Notes under the pieces: generated by a model
The model's input: the letters and a program-made list of their open reading frames with translations, nothing else
Databases searched by the model: none
What the model was told of the DNA's origin: nothing
From: Dongia_B soli
GTDB lineage: Bacteria > Pseudomonadota > Alphaproteobacteria > Dongiales > Dongiaceae
Reading direction: 5' to 3'
Assembly (NCBI RefSeq): GCF_034044715.1
Contig: NZ_JAXCLW010000006.1
Location: forward strand, 62,001 to 126,000
DNA: 64,000 nucleotides
Part shown: positions 50,867 through 59,865 of the stretch, piece after piece
Numbering within the stretch: position 1 is the stretch's first letter
Layout: each line of letters starts with the position of its first letter
Position numbers and translations under genes: made by a program

Positions 50867-53416
50867 CTAATTGTCCGACAGAAACGCGGCGAGATAAGGC
50901 GCGGTACGGCTGCCTTTAGTTTTGGCGACCTGGGCGACCGGGCCGGCGGCAATGACGCGGCCGCCTTCCTCGCCCGCACCGGGGCCGATATCGATCACCC
51001 AGTCGCTGCCGGCGACCACGCGCATTTCATGCGCCACGGCAATGACCGTATTGCCGGCTTCCACCAGGCCGTCGAGCTGCAGCATCAGTTTCTCGACATC
51101 GCTGTTATGCAGGCCGGTGGTCGGCTCGTCGAGCACATAGAGCGTGTCGCCGCGCTGGCCGCGCTGTAATTCGGTCGCGAGCTTAATGCGCTGTGCCTCG
51201 CCGCCGGAGAGTTCGGTCGCCGGCTGGCCGAGGCGGAGATAGCCGAGACCGACATCGCGCACGAAGGTGAGGGCACGGTGCAAAGGTGCTTCCTCGGCGA
51301 AGAATTCCCAGGCCGTATCCACCGTCATGTTGAGCACTTCGGCGATGTTCTTGCCGCGATACTGGATCTCCAAGGTCTTCTCGTTGTAGCGCGCGCCGTG
51401 ACAGGCCGGGCAGGGAGCATAGACGCTGGGCAGGAAGAGCAGTTCGACCATGACAAAGCCTTCGCCTTCACAGGTCGGGCAGCGCCCTTTTGCGACATTA
51501 AAGGAGAAGCGGCCGGCATCGTAATGCCGCGCGCGGGCCTGCTTGGTGGCGGCGAAGAGCTTGCGCACATGATCGAAGAGGCCGGTATAAGTGGCGAGAT
51601 TGGAGCGCGGCGTGCGGCCGATGGGCTTCTGATCGACCCGAACCAAGCGCTTCACATGTTCCATGCCGGCAAGGATGCGACCCTCAGCCGGGGCCTGTGG
51701 GCGATTTTCCAGCGCGGCCTCGCCGCTCTCCTCTTCGGCGGGCGTTTCCTGGCCGAGATGTTCGGCGACCAGTTCCACCAGGGCCTGGCTTACCAGGCTG
51801 GATTTGCCGGAGCCGGAAATGCCGGTGACGCTGGTGAAGACGCCGAGCGGGAAGGCAACGTCGAGACCATGCAGGTTGTTGCGGGTGACGCCGCCCAGCT
51901 TCAGCCAGCCGCTGGGTTGGCGCGGGTTGCGCGTCGGTAAAGGCGCTTGGTGGAAGAGATGCCGGCGCGTCTGGGAGGTCTCGATCTTCTTCAGCCCATC
52001 CAACGGACCGCTATAGAGAATGGTGCCCCCATGTTGGCCGGCGGCGGGGCCGACATCGACGACCCAATCGGCATGGCGGATGACATCGAGATCGTGCTCG
52101 ACGACGAAAAGCGAATTGCCGGCGGCCTTCAACTGGTCCAACGCCGTAAGCAACGATTCCGTATCGGCCGGATGCAGGCCGGCGGAAGGCTCGTCAAGCA
52201 CATAGACGACGCCGAAGAGGTTGGAGCGCACTTGCGTTGCGAGACGCAGGCGTTGCAATTCGCCGGGCGACAGGGTCGGGGTGCTGCGTTCCAGAGCGAG
52301 ATAGCCGAGGCCGAGATCAAGGATCACTTTCAGCCGGCTGACGAAGTCCTCGGCGATGCGCTGGGCGACCTTGGCGCGCTCGCCATGATCCATTGCCATT
52401 TTCGCGAGATCCGGCGCGCTGCCATCGGCATAAGGCCGCAGCAGCTCGCCGAGCTTGGCCAGCGGCAGGCGGGCGATTTCGGCGATGTCGAGGCCGGCGA
52501 ATTTTACCGAAAGGGCTTCGCGGCGCAGCCTTTTGCCATCGCAAAGCGGGCAATCGCTATGCACCATATATTGCGAGACGCGCTTCTTCATCAGCGCGCT
52601 TTGCGTGGTGGCGAAGGTATGCAGCACATAGCGCCGGGCGCCGGTGAAGGTGCCCTGATAGCTCGGCTCCATCTTGCGCTTCAGCGCGCGGCGTACCTCA
52701 TCCGGCTCGAAACCGGCATAGACCGGCACGACCGGCTGTTCGTCCGTGAAGAGCAGCCAGTCGCGATCTTTCTTCGGTAGCTGGCGCCAGGGCTTGTCGA
52801 TGTCATAGCCGAGCGTGACGCAGATATCGCGCAGGTTCTGGCCATGCCAGGCCGGCGGCCAGGCGGCGATGGCGCGTTCGCGGATCGACAGCGTATCATC
52901 CGGCACCATCGACTTCTCGGTGACGTCATAGATGCGCCCCAAGCCGTGGCATTTGGGGCAGGCGCCGGCCGGCGTATTGGGGGAGAAGGCTTCCGCCTCA
53001 AGATGCGGCTGGCTGCGCGCATAGGTGCCGGCGCGCGAATAGAGCATCCGCAGCAGATTCGAAAGCGTGGTGACGCTGCCGACCGACGAGCGGGTCGTCG
53101 GCGCGCCGCGCTGCTGCTGCAAGGCGACCGCGGGTGGCAGACCGTCGATCTCATCGACCTCCGGCACCGACATCTGATGAAACAAGCGCCGCGCATAAGG
53201 CGAGACGGATTCGAGATAACGCCGCTGCGCCTCGGCATAGAGCGTGCCGAAAGCGAGCGAGGATTTGCCCGAGCCGGAGACGCCGGTGAAGACCACCAAA
53301 GCATCGCGCGGGATCTTCAGATCGACATTCTTCAGATTATGCTCACGCGCGCCCCGCACGTGGACGAAACCGTCATCGGTCGAAGAGAGATATCGAGATG
53401 TGCCGGCCTTGTTCAT
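50867..53416 (-). CDS. UvrA2-like excinuclease ATPase lacking the UvrB-binding domain
   Basis: Double-ABC DNA-damage-type ATPase of 849 residues. Walker A sites are GVSGSGKSSL (45-54) and GISGSGKSSLV (second half), with zinc modules CPKCHGLG...DCPLCDGKRLR and CPTCEGEGF...CPACHGARYN. Signature LSPGELQRLRLATQ and LSGGEAQRIKLATEL. Between SVGSVTTLSNLLRMLYSRAG and SPNTPAGACPKC the roughly 115-residue insertion that binds UvrB in UvrA is absent, so this is the UvrA2/DrrC class. A role in tolerance to DNA-binding drugs is known for some relatives. Confidence 0.9.
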   Translation of the reverse strand: MNKAGTSRYLSSTDDGFVHVRGAREHNLKNVDLKIPRDALVVFTGVSGSGKSSLAFGTLYAEAQRRYLESVSPYARRLFHQMSVPEVDEIDGLPPAVALQQQRGAPTTRSSVGSVTTLSNLLRMLYSRAGTYARSQPHLEAEAFSPNTPAGACPKCHGLGRIYDVTEKSMVPDDTLSIRERAIAAWPPAWHGQNLRDICVTLGYDIDKPWRQLPKKDRDWLLFTDEQPVVPVYAGFEPDEVRRALKRKMEPSYQGTFTGARRYVLHTFATTQSALMKKRVSQYMVHSDCPLCDGKRLRREALSVKFAGLDIAEIARLPLAKLGELLRPYADGSAPDLAKMAMDHGERAKVAQRIAEDFVSRLKVILDLGLGYLALERSTPTLSPGELQRLRLATQVRSNLFGVVYVLDEPSAGLHPADTESLLTALDQLKAAGNSLFVVEHDLDVIRHADWVVDVGPAAGQHGGTILYSGPLDGLKKIETSQTRRHLFHQAPLPTRNPRQPSGWLKLGGVTRNNLHGLDVAFPLGVFTSVTGISGSGKSSLVSQALVELVAEHLGQETPAEEESGEAALENRPQAPAEGRILAGMEHVKRLVRVDQKPIGRTPRSNLATYTGLFDHVRKLFAATKQARARHYDAGRFSFNVAKGRCPTCEGEGFVMVELLFLPSVYAPCPACHGARYNEKTLEIQYRGKNIAEVLNMTVDTAWEFFAEEAPLHRALTFVRDVGLGYLRLGQPATELSGGEAQRIKLATELQRGQRGDTLYVLDEPTTGLHNSDVEKLMLQLDGLVEAGNTVIAVAHEMRVVAGSDWVIDIGPGAGEEGGRVIAAGPVAQVAKTKGSRTAPYLAAFLSDN

Positions 53417-53503
53417 GGTGCCTTCATATCCGTGACGAATTGCGCAGGACGATAGGGCGCCCCGTCTAGCATGGCCGTGCCGGGCTCGCCAGATACCTGT
53501 GGA

Positions 53504-54397
53504 TCACAGCTTCGTCGTCTTGACAAAATCGACAAAGGCGCGCAAGGCAGCGGGCAACTGGCGGCGGCCGGGGTAATAGAGGAAGAAGCCCGGATAATAG
53601 GGGCACCAGTCTTCCAACACGCGCACCAGCCGGCCTTCGGCGAGGTGATGCTGCACCAGCCCTTCGAAGACATAGGCGACGCCGGCACCGTCCAGCGCGG
53701 CATCGACCATCAGATCCTGATCATCGAGGGTGAGCGGCCCGTCGACCTCGATCTCCAGCTCGGTGCCGCCGCGTTCGAATTCCCAGCGATAGAAGCGGCC
53801 GCCCGCGAAGCGATAGCGGATGCAGGGCAGGGACAGCAAATCGCGTGGATGTTTGGGCATGTCCCGGGTTTTGAAATAATCCGGTGAAGCGATGATGGCG
53901 GTGCGCTGGCGCGGCCCCAGCGGCACCGCGATCATGTCGCCGGCGATGGATTCGCCGAAGCGCACGCCTGCATCGAAGCCGCCGGCAACGACATCGACAA
54001 AGCCGTCATCGACGATGATGTCGACCGTCACGTCGGGATAAGCGCGCAGGAAGCGTGTGACCATCGGCAGCAGGACGAGTTCGGCGGAGGTCTTCGCGGC
54101 GTTGATCCGGAGCGCGCCGACCGGTGCGCCGCGGAAATTGTTGAGGTCCTCCAGCGCGTCACTGATGTCGCGAAAGGCCGGCGTCACCCGGTTGAACAGG
54201 CGCTCGCCGGCTTCCGTCAAAGCGACGCTGCGGGTGGTGCGGTTGACCAGGCGCAGGCCGAGCCGCTCCTCCAGCCCGCGCAGGGCATGGCTGAGGGCCG
54301 AGGCGGTGAGGCCGAGTTCCGTTGCCGCCTTGCGGAAGCTGCGATGGGTGGCAACGGCCAGGAAAACCGACAGACCCGCCGGGTCGATCCGCTTCAT
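53504..54397 (-). CDS. LysR-family regulator, divergent from an SDR gene
   Basis: A 297-residue LysR protein: LSVFLAVATHRSFRKAATEL, TASALSHALRGLEERLG and VNRTTRSVALTEAGERL (HTH, residues 8-62), then the effector domain with FDAGVRFGESIAGDMIAVPLG. It has the features of regulators that control one neighbouring oxidoreductase. The SDR gene begins 116 bp away on the other strand, and a T-N11-A site lies just upstream of this gene. Confidence 0.88.
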   Translation of the reverse strand: MKRIDPAGLSVFLAVATHRSFRKAATELGLTASALSHALRGLEERLGLRLVNRTTRSVALTEAGERLFNRVTPAFRDISDALEDLNNFRGAPVGALRINAAKTSAELVLLPMVTRFLRAYPDVTVDIIVDDGFVDVVAGGFDAGVRFGESIAGDMIAVPLGPRQRTAIIASPDYFKTRDMPKHPRDLLSLPCIRYRFAGGRFYRWEFERGGTELEIEVDGPLTLDDQDLMVDAALDGAGVAYVFEGLVQHHLAEGRLVRVLEDWCPYYPGFFLYYPGRRQLPAALRAFVDFVKTTKL

Positions 54398-54400
54398 TAA

Positions 54401-54415
54401 TGAAAAATCCTCATT
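54401..54415. promoter_or_regulatory. LysR T-N11-A box
   Basis: ATGAAAAATCCTCAT: outer arms ATGA/TCAT with T-N11-A inside, in the divergent lysR-SDR spacer four bases from the lysR start. The position suits autorepression with activation of the SDR gene. Confidence 0.5.
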
Positions 54416-54513
54416 GGTTCGTTGATAATCTACGGGATTTTTTCATCAGAAGCCAGAGGATAGCTTCTTCCCATGGCGCCGCGCTGGGCGGGCCAAAGAC
54501 TAAGGAGGACATC

Positions 54514-55350
54514 ATGCGCGTTTGGTTCATTACGGGAGCGTCCCGCGGTTTCGGTGCGTTGATCACAGCGGAAGCATTGGCAGCAGGGGATGCCGTGGTG
54601 GCCACCGCCCGCGATCCCAAAGCCATCGACAAGCGCTTTGGCGAACATCCCAATCTGCTGGCGGTACAACTCGACGTCACCAAGGAAGACCAGGCCCAGG
54701 CGGCTGTCGGCGCCGCGCTGAAGAAATTCGGCCGCATCGATGTCCTGCTCAACAATGCCGGCTATGGCCTGCTGGGCGCGGTGGAGGAATCCAGCGCGTC
54801 GGAAGTCGAGCGGCTCTATGCCACCAATGTCTTCGGCCTGCTGAATGTCACCCGTGCCGTCCTGCCGCAGATGCGCCGCCAGCGCTCCGGCCATGTGATC
54901 AACATTTCCTCGATCGGCGGTTACTCGGCCTATGCCGGCTGGGGCGTCTATGGCTCGACCAAGTTCGCTGTCGAAGGCATCACGGAGGCGTTGGCGATGG
55001 AATTGGCGGCACTCGGCATCAAGGCGACGGTGGTGGAGCCGGGTTTCTTCCGTACGGATTTTCTGGATGAGCAATCGCTGGTGAAGACGGCCCAGGTGAT
55101 CGAGGATTACGACGAGACGGTCGGCACCATGCGCCGCATCGCAGCCGATGCCAATCATGCCCAGCCGGGCGATCCCACGAAGTTCGCAAAGGGGATGATC
55201 GCCATGGTGTCATCGGCGAACCCGCCTTTGCGCATGCCCTTCGGCAGTGACACGCTGCAACGGATTGCCCAGAAGAACGCGCAGGTCGACGCCGAAGTCG
55301 CAGAGTGGCGTGACCTCGCCGTGTCGACCGATTTCGGCGCTCAATCATAA
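54514..55350 (+). CDS. Short-chain dehydrogenase/reductase
   Basis: Classical SDR of 278 residues: TGASRGFGALIT (7-18), NNAGYGLLGAVEE, and the active-site SSIGGYSAYAGWGVYGSTK with Tyr and Lys in YGSTK. The RGFG variant and the C-terminal PGFFRTDFLDE belong to the group often called ketoreductase-like SDRs next to LysR genes. TAAGGAGGACATC before ATG is a strong start. A long perfect hairpin lies after the stop. Confidence 0.88.
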   Translation: MRVWFITGASRGFGALITAEALAAGDAVVATARDPKAIDKRFGEHPNLLAVQLDVTKEDQAQAAVGAALKKFGRIDVLLNNAGYGLLGAVEESSASEVERLYATNVFGLLNVTRAVLPQMRRQRSGHVINISSIGGYSAYAGWGVYGSTKFAVEGITEALAMELAALGIKATVVEPGFFRTDFLDEQSLVKTAQVIEDYDETVGTMRRIAADANHAQPGDPTKFAKGMIAMVSSANPPLRMPFGSDTLQRIAQKNAQVDAEVAEWRDLAVSTDFGAQS

Positions 55351-55370
55351 ATGAAGGAGCAGAATCAAGA

Positions 55371-55399
55371 AGCGGCCGGGAAACAGGTTCCCGGCCGCT
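55371..55399. terminator. Strong palindrome between convergent genes
   Basis: AGCGGCCGGGAA-ACAGG-TTCCCGGCCGCT, a perfect 12-bp stem, between the SDR and the hemerythrin fusion. T-rich sequence (TTCTTGATTCT) follows only on the minus strand, so it most likely ends the hemerythrin transcript. Confidence 0.75.
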
Positions 55400-55439
55400 C
55401 CGTCAGGGTGTGTATCGTTCAGATTAGGCTAAAGCGATG

Positions 55440-56144
55440 TTACCGGTTGCGCCAGCCGCGCCGCGAGGCTTCGGAATGGCCTTCCGGATCACCGAACCAA
55501 CCGCCCTGGCTTCCGCCACGGCCGCGCGAGCTACGACGATCATCGTCGTCATCCTCATAGCGGCTGCTGCTGCGAGACCGGGTTCCCTCGCGTTCACGGG
55601 TTTCCCAGCCACGACGTGCCGCTTCCGCATGACCACGCGGGTCTCCATGCCAGCCGCGGCCTTCGTCCTCATCGTCCTCTTCATAACGGCTGCCGCCGCG
55701 CGAGCGAGCAGAACTGCGGCCGCGATAATCGTCGTCCTCATCCTCGTAGCGGCTGCTGCTACGGGAACGCGAGCGTGAACCGCGGTCATCGTCATCGTCT
55801 TCATAACGTGATGACCCGCGTTCTTCCCACCCACGGCGCGATGCCATGGAATGGCCGCGAGGATCGCCGAACCAGCCACCCTGGCCCCGGTCGCGCGATC
55901 CGCGATCGTCGTCATCATCTTCGTCCCGACGTGAGGAATAGCGGGAGCTCGAACCGGACCGGCTGCGCGCAGCCATCGAGTGACCCTCGGAATCTCCGTG
56001 CCATCCGCGACCGCCACCGCGACCGCGATCGTCATCTTCGTCATAGTCTCTGCTGCGCGACGAATAACGGCTGCCCCGATCGTCATCGTCGTCAGTGAAT
56101 CGGCCCATTTCGTCGCGGCGTCGATAATTCGATTGTCTGGCCAT
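55440..56144 (-). CDS. Possible internal translation product: repeat tail alone
   Basis: ATG 56144 inside the fusion is preceded by CAGGAG with nine-base spacing, and its product opens MARQSNYRRRDEMGRF, as a stand-alone protein would. The stretch before it (SLHLEVLAQQGRNQEYNI) looks like read-through of former intergenic DNA with no stop. Either two genes became fused by loss of a stop codon, or both a 454- and a 234-residue product are made. Overlaps the full-length entry by design. Confidence 0.45.
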   Translation of the reverse strand: MARQSNYRRRDEMGRFTDDDDDRGSRYSSRSRDYDEDDDRGRGGGRGWHGDSEGHSMAARSRSGSSSRYSSRRDEDDDDDRGSRDRGQGGWFGDPRGHSMASRRGWEERGSSRYEDDDDDRGSRSRSRSSSRYEDEDDDYRGRSSARSRGGSRYEEDDEDEGRGWHGDPRGHAEAARRGWETREREGTRSRSSSRYEDDDDDRRSSRGRGGSQGGWFGDPEGHSEASRRGWRNR

Positions 56145-56804
56145 GATGTTATACTCCTGATTGCGTCCTTGTTGGGCGAGGACTTCAAGATGAAGCGATT
56201 GGGGAGCTTGCGGTTCCAGCTCGTCGGCTTCTGCTTCTGCCATGAGTTCCTGCTTGCGTGTAGCAATGCGCTGACCCAGGGCTTTCATGTCGACGCCCGT
56301 CTTCCGGGCATTGGCGAAGATCCCATCGCTTCGTTTTTCCTCTTCGCCGACATGATGTTTGACATATTCGCCCAAGACTTTGACCTTGGCGTCGTACATG
56401 TCCGATCCCGGCGTCCCATTCTCCAATTCGCTGATGAGAATCTTGGTGGCGTCGTGCTCCACCTGCGCTTCGTCGAGCATTTCTTCCTCGACATCCTGCT
56501 GACGGCAGGCCGGGTAGAAGATCTCTTCCTCGAGCAGCGTATGAACGGTAAGCTCCGTGCAGATCTGCTGGGCGATCTTCTGCTTCTGCTCGTTATCGGG
56601 AGCGGACTCGTACTGGGTGAATAAATTCTCCACCTTGCGGTGATCGGCCTTCAAAAGCTCGATTGCATCCTGCGAACCTTGGCTCGTGCCCTGGTTTCCT
56701 GATGTTGCGGTGATTGCCGCTGTGGTTGCCGAAGACTGGCTCGTTTGGCGCCCTCCGGTTCGCTTTGCATTTTTGGTCTTTGCTGACGTCTTTGACGCTT
56801 TCAT
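55440..56804 (-). CDS. Hemerythrin domain fused to GWxGDPxGH repeat tail
   Basis: A 454-residue two-part protein. A Ser/Thr/Lys-rich start leads to a hemerythrin HHE domain (about 45-195) with the metal-ligand pattern ADHRKVE (H55), TVHTLLEEEIFYPA (H88, E92-94), VEHDATK (H117) and VKHHVGEEE (H150/151, E154). From residue 221 the tail alternates DDDDDR/RSRS linkers with four repeats: GWHGDSEGHSMAAR (267), GWFGDPRGHSMASRRGW (310), GWHGDPRGHAEAARRGW (384) and GWFGDPEGHSEASRRGW (435). M221 is preceded by AGGAG, so the tail may also be made alone. The repeats resemble KGG motifs. An EcfG-type promoter lies upstream. Likely a stress protein; its exact role is unknown. Confidence 0.8.
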   Translation of the reverse strand: MKASKTSAKTKNAKRTGGRQTSQSSATTAAITATSGNQGTSQGSQDAIELLKADHRKVENLFTQYESAPDNEQKQKIAQQICTELTVHTLLEEEIFYPACRQQDVEEEMLDEAQVEHDATKILISELENGTPGSDMYDAKVKVLGEYVKHHVGEEEKRSDGIFANARKTGVDMKALGQRIATRKQELMAEAEADELEPQAPQSLHLEVLAQQGRNQEYNIMARQSNYRRRDEMGRFTDDDDDRGSRYSSRSRDYDEDDDRGRGGGRGWHGDSEGHSMAARSRSGSSSRYSSRRDEDDDDDRGSRDRGQGGWFGDPRGHSMASRRGWEERGSSRYEDDDDDRGSRSRSRSSSRYEDEDDDYRGRSSARSRGGSRYEEDDEDEGRGWHGDPRGHAEAARRGWETREREGTRSRSSSRYEDDDDDRRSSRGRGGSQGGWFGDPEGHSEASRRGWRNR

Positions 56805-56872
56805 GGAAAGCCACCTTTGATCGTCTGGATTTCGCGGAAAGTGGCGCTTTGAGAAAGAACCACTACGCCCTC

Positions 56873-56897
56873 AACTGCCATCTCTATTGATTGTTCC
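56873..56897 (-). promoter_or_regulatory. EcfG-type promoter of the hemerythrin fusion
   Basis: GGAAC (56897-56893), 16 bp, AGTT (56876-56873) on the minus strand, about 70 bp before the start. It matches the alphaproteobacterial general-stress consensus GGAAC-N16/17-NGTT. Confidence 0.65.
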
Positions 56898-57099
56898 CTC
56901 ATACGGGGGAGAAAAATAGATGCAGTCAGAGATGGGTTTCTTCTGTTTGATGAAGAGTATCAAACATGCGCAACAGGAGATTGATGACAAGCAGCGAGAA
57001 TGCCTATGATTGCCGGCGCTTTTTGTACGGCGACGCTTCATACAACCTGAGCGAACCCGACAGAGTTACGTCGAAATGGCGAGATCGAGGAAGCGGACA

Positions 57100-57600
57100 A
57101 TGGCCGAACAAACAATGCCAGCTATCACCATGAGACCGGCGATCGCAACGGACCATGAAAACCTGCGCGTCGCTCTGGTCGCGTTGCAAGAATACGAACG
57201 ATTACTACATGACACACGATTGCCCGCAGAGACATTCGTTGACCGGTATCTTCGCTGGATGCTGCAGCAGGTAAGCGAGCAAAACGGTCTTTGCCTGATC
57301 GCGGAAGCCGATAATGCTTTTGCCGGTTTCGTTGCCGGTTGGATCGAACGCATGGAGTGGATGGTCGAAACGGCGGATTCGACGGTCTATGGGTACATTT
57401 CGGACATTTTCGTCCTGCCCGACTGGCGAGGGCAGCGCGTCGCGACGCGGTTGTTGGACGCGGCAGCGGCGCATATGCGCGATCGGGGCATGGCCAGGCT
57501 GCGGATCGGCTTGTTGTCCAACAATGTCGCGGCTATCGCCGCCTATCGGTATGCCGGTTTCCAGCCCTACGAGATGACGATGGAGAAAGCGCTGCGCTGA
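57100..57600 (+). CDS. GNAT-family N-acetyltransferase
   Basis: A 166-residue GNAT enzyme transferring an acetyl group from acetyl-CoA to an amine. Motif A is DIFVLPDWRGQRVATRLLDAA (about residues 100-120), with R/Q-x-x-G/A as RGQRVA, and motif B is LRIGLLSNNVAAIAAYRYAGF with the general-acid Tyr. GAGGAAG seven bases before ATG 57100 sets the start. Divergent from the hemerythrin fusion; the upstream region has no GGAAC element on this strand. Substrate unknown. Confidence 0.87.
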   Translation: MAEQTMPAITMRPAIATDHENLRVALVALQEYERLLHDTRLPAETFVDRYLRWMLQQVSEQNGLCLIAEADNAFAGFVAGWIERMEWMVETADSTVYGYISDIFVLPDWRGQRVATRLLDAAAAHMRDRGMARLRIGLLSNNVAAIAAYRYAGFQPYEMTMEKALR

Positions 57601-57684
57601 GTTCCGGTGCTTGCCCGCCATTGGTTGTGAAGCCCGCTACGGTTGTCCCAAGCTGGGCTCGCCGGGCTTAGCGAGGGGACCGCT

Positions 57685-57951
57685 ATGGGCAAGGGTTTGC
57701 GACTGATGATCGTGAGCATCGTCATCACAGCGATCTTTGCGAATCTATGGCTAGGCGGAGCGATGGGGCAGGACCAGTCGCAGGACCAATCACAGGGCAA
57801 AGCCGGGGTGACGGTCGCCGCAGCCGGAGATTTTCTCTAGGCTGCGGGATTGCAAAGGTGTGAGGTCAGCGAAATCGACCCCTTCGTCGCGCAGTCCAAT
57901 GGTGCGATCAAATCCTTCAGCATCGGCGTGGCGGAAAATTGTGCCGATTAG
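57685..57951 (+). pseudogene. Small secreted protein broken by an in-frame TAG
   Basis: The frame starts MGKGLRLMIVSIVITAIFAN, a signal-peptide-like segment, then LGGAMGQDQSQDQSQGKAG and VTVAAAGDFL. A TAG stops it at 57838-57840, and the same frame continues with AAGLQRCEVSEIDPFVAQ and ends SIGVAENCAD before TAG at 57949. The two parts read as one protein of about 88 residues if the stop was a Gln codon (CAG). I do not recognise the family. It sits beside a decayed permease, consistent with a region in decay. Confidence 0.5.
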
Positions 57952-57955
57952 TACC

Positions 57956-58431
57956 TAGCATCGGCGCCTTGAACGGCTGGTTCTTGATGCAGCGATAGAT
58001 TCCGATGACGGCGGCCCGCGACGGGCTAATGCCGGAATCCCTCGGCAGGCTCAACGACCATGGCGTGCCGGGCAGCGCATTGATCGTCTCCAGCAGCCCG
58101 GTCTCCCTGCTGATCGTGATGAATTTTCGTGGCGGGCTGGTCGATGCCTTCCAGGTGATCATCCAGGTCGGGACAATACGGCGCTGGTTCCCTATGTTTT
58201 CTGTGCATCCGGCCTGTTGCAGCTCATCGTGGATCGTCGCGCTGTCTTTCCGCCGAGTGCGGTATTGTTGGCGATCATCGCCATCATCGCCTTTATTTTC
58301 ACGCTCTGGGCGCTTTACGGTTCACGCCGGGAACAGTGTTCTAGGGCTTTCTGGTGCTGGTGGCCGGTATTCCCATGCATACCTGGCGCAAATGGCGCAA
58401 CAAGCTGGCCATGGCAAGACGGAATGCGTGA
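57956..58431 (+). pseudogene. Degraded C-terminal half of an APC amino-acid permease
   Basis: The conceptual protein is recognisable only across frames: GALNGWFLMQ, TAG, IPMTAARDGLMPESLGRL, LIVMNFRGGLVDAFQVIIQ, a frameshift near 58170, ALVPYVFCASGLLQLIVDRR, LLAIIAIIAFIFTLWALYGS, another shift near 58340 with a second TAG, then FLVLVAGIPMHTWRKWRNK. This is the C-terminal part of an APC-family permease (AdiC/ArcD-like group), with the first half missing. At least two frameshifts and two nonsense codons make it non-functional. Confidence 0.8.
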
Positions 58432-58463
58432 TTAGCATGTGCGTGTCCTGGAATTAGCGATCG

Positions 58464-59735
58464 CTACGGTCGATAGCCGGGCGGCAGGCGACGCCACTGG
58501 ATTCCACCCATCGCCATTTTTTCCCCGAAATTGAATTCGCGGATCATTTCCTGCTGGTTGAACTGTTCCATCGTCAAGGGGACATAGGTTTTGGGAATGG
58601 CGATGTAGCGCAGTTCCAGCTCGCCACCGAGATCGCCGACATAGAGACGATAGAGGTCGTTTATGCCCGAAACCTTCAGCAGCGTATTGATCGAATGCAT
58701 CGAGATATCGGCAAGCGATCGCTTGACAATCTCGGGCTTCGGCGTGATCCAACCGTTGCGGATGACATAGAGGCGCTGCACTGCCGGCTTCTGCCAATCT
58801 GGATGCGCCTCGTGCACGATCTCCTTGATGTTGATCTGGTTGCCGACGAAGAAGGATTGGGCGAAGACGCCGCCATCGACATGCATTTCGTCGCGCTGCT
58901 TGCCGTCGATTGTGACCTTGAGCATGACCGGCGGGAAAATGGTGGGAATGGAGGCGGAAGCAATGAGGACGTTGCGGAAAAGCTTCAGCCGATCCTTCGA
59001 CTTGCTGCTGGCGATGGCGCCCATATCCCAGATCACCGGCTGTTCGCGATCGAGATCGGTGGTGAGGACGAGAAGGCGTCGGCCTTTGGCATGTTCGGCG
59101 GCGATGCGATCCAGCATTTTGTCATCGACGAAACCGGAAACAAGTTCCTGGAAAGGTTTGTTGTCGCTGAGCGATTCCGCCCAGATCAGGGCAAAAAGAT
59201 CATGCGCGATCGCGATATGCTCCGCCGAGATGGTGGTATAGGCTTTCTTCAGTTGCTCATCGTAATCGGGACCGAGAAACGCAAAGGGCGCGATCAGCGA
59301 GCCGGTGCTGACACCGGTGACAATCTTGAATTGCGGCCGGCCGCCATGTTTGCTCCAGCCGTTCAACAGGCCGGCGCCGAAAGCCCCATCCGATCCCCCG
59401 CCGGATACTGCGAGGTAATTGTAGATCGGCACGCCATCCGGGCTGAATTCGTAATTGTCCGGTGTCTCATTCAAATAGGCCCGATCGAGCGCGAGGGGGA
59501 TCTCGCTGCTCGGTTTATCGAGTTCGCCGCCAATCGGATAATAGCGCACGTGATCGAAGCCATCGGGCTGTATCGGCATTCCGGTGGGTGGGGCCGGGTC
59601 ACGCAACAACTCGGCGCATCCCGCCAGAAACAGCAAAGCGACGATGAGGGGTGTGCACGTCTTCAAGCGTAAGTGCGAATGATGCTTGGCGATTGCCATA
59701 CGCCGTGATGCGCTGCGGCAGGTCGTCTTTATCAT
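58464..59735 (-). CDS. Patatin-like phospholipase lipoprotein
   Basis: Lipid acyl hydrolase of 423 residues, probably outer-membrane or periplasmic: the lipobox LAGC ends at C40. The patatin domain has the oxyanion loop SGGGSDGAFGAG (111-122), the nucleophile S143 in GVSTGSLIAPFAF and the catalytic Asp in HVDGGVFAQ near 286, so the Ser-Asp dyad is complete. AGGGGGACAGTC before ATG 59735 supports the start. Substrate could be phospholipid or storage lipid. It is divergent from the PRC-barrel gene. Confidence 0.88.
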   Translation of the reverse strand: MIKTTCRSASRRMAIAKHHSHLRLKTCTPLIVALLFLAGCAELLRDPAPPTGMPIQPDGFDHVRYYPIGGELDKPSSEIPLALDRAYLNETPDNYEFSPDGVPIYNYLAVSGGGSDGAFGAGLLNGWSKHGGRPQFKIVTGVSTGSLIAPFAFLGPDYDEQLKKAYTTISAEHIAIAHDLFALIWAESLSDNKPFQELVSGFVDDKMLDRIAAEHAKGRRLLVLTTDLDREQPVIWDMGAIASSKSKDRLKLFRNVLIASASIPTIFPPVMLKVTIDGKQRDEMHVDGGVFAQSFFVGNQINIKEIVHEAHPDWQKPAVQRLYVIRNGWITPKPEIVKRSLADISMHSINTLLKVSGINDLYRLYVGDLGGELELRYIAIPKTYVPLTMEQFNQQEMIREFNFGEKMAMGGIQWRRLPPGYRP

Positions 59736-59865
59736 GACTGTCCCCCTTGGCTATGCGTCTTCCAGGTTAATTGATGGACCAGCGTAAAACTAGCCCGCTC
59801 CGCCTGGACGGTGTTCGACCACCGCACAGCGAAAAGTTCCTGTGATTGACAACCTTGTGAGGCAT

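Noticed and set aside
55437..56624. Hydrophobic plus-strand frames opposite the hemerythrin fusion
   Set aside because: The apparent membrane helices (IVVILIAAAAARPG) are the complement of Asp/Arg/Ser codon repeats in the real gene.
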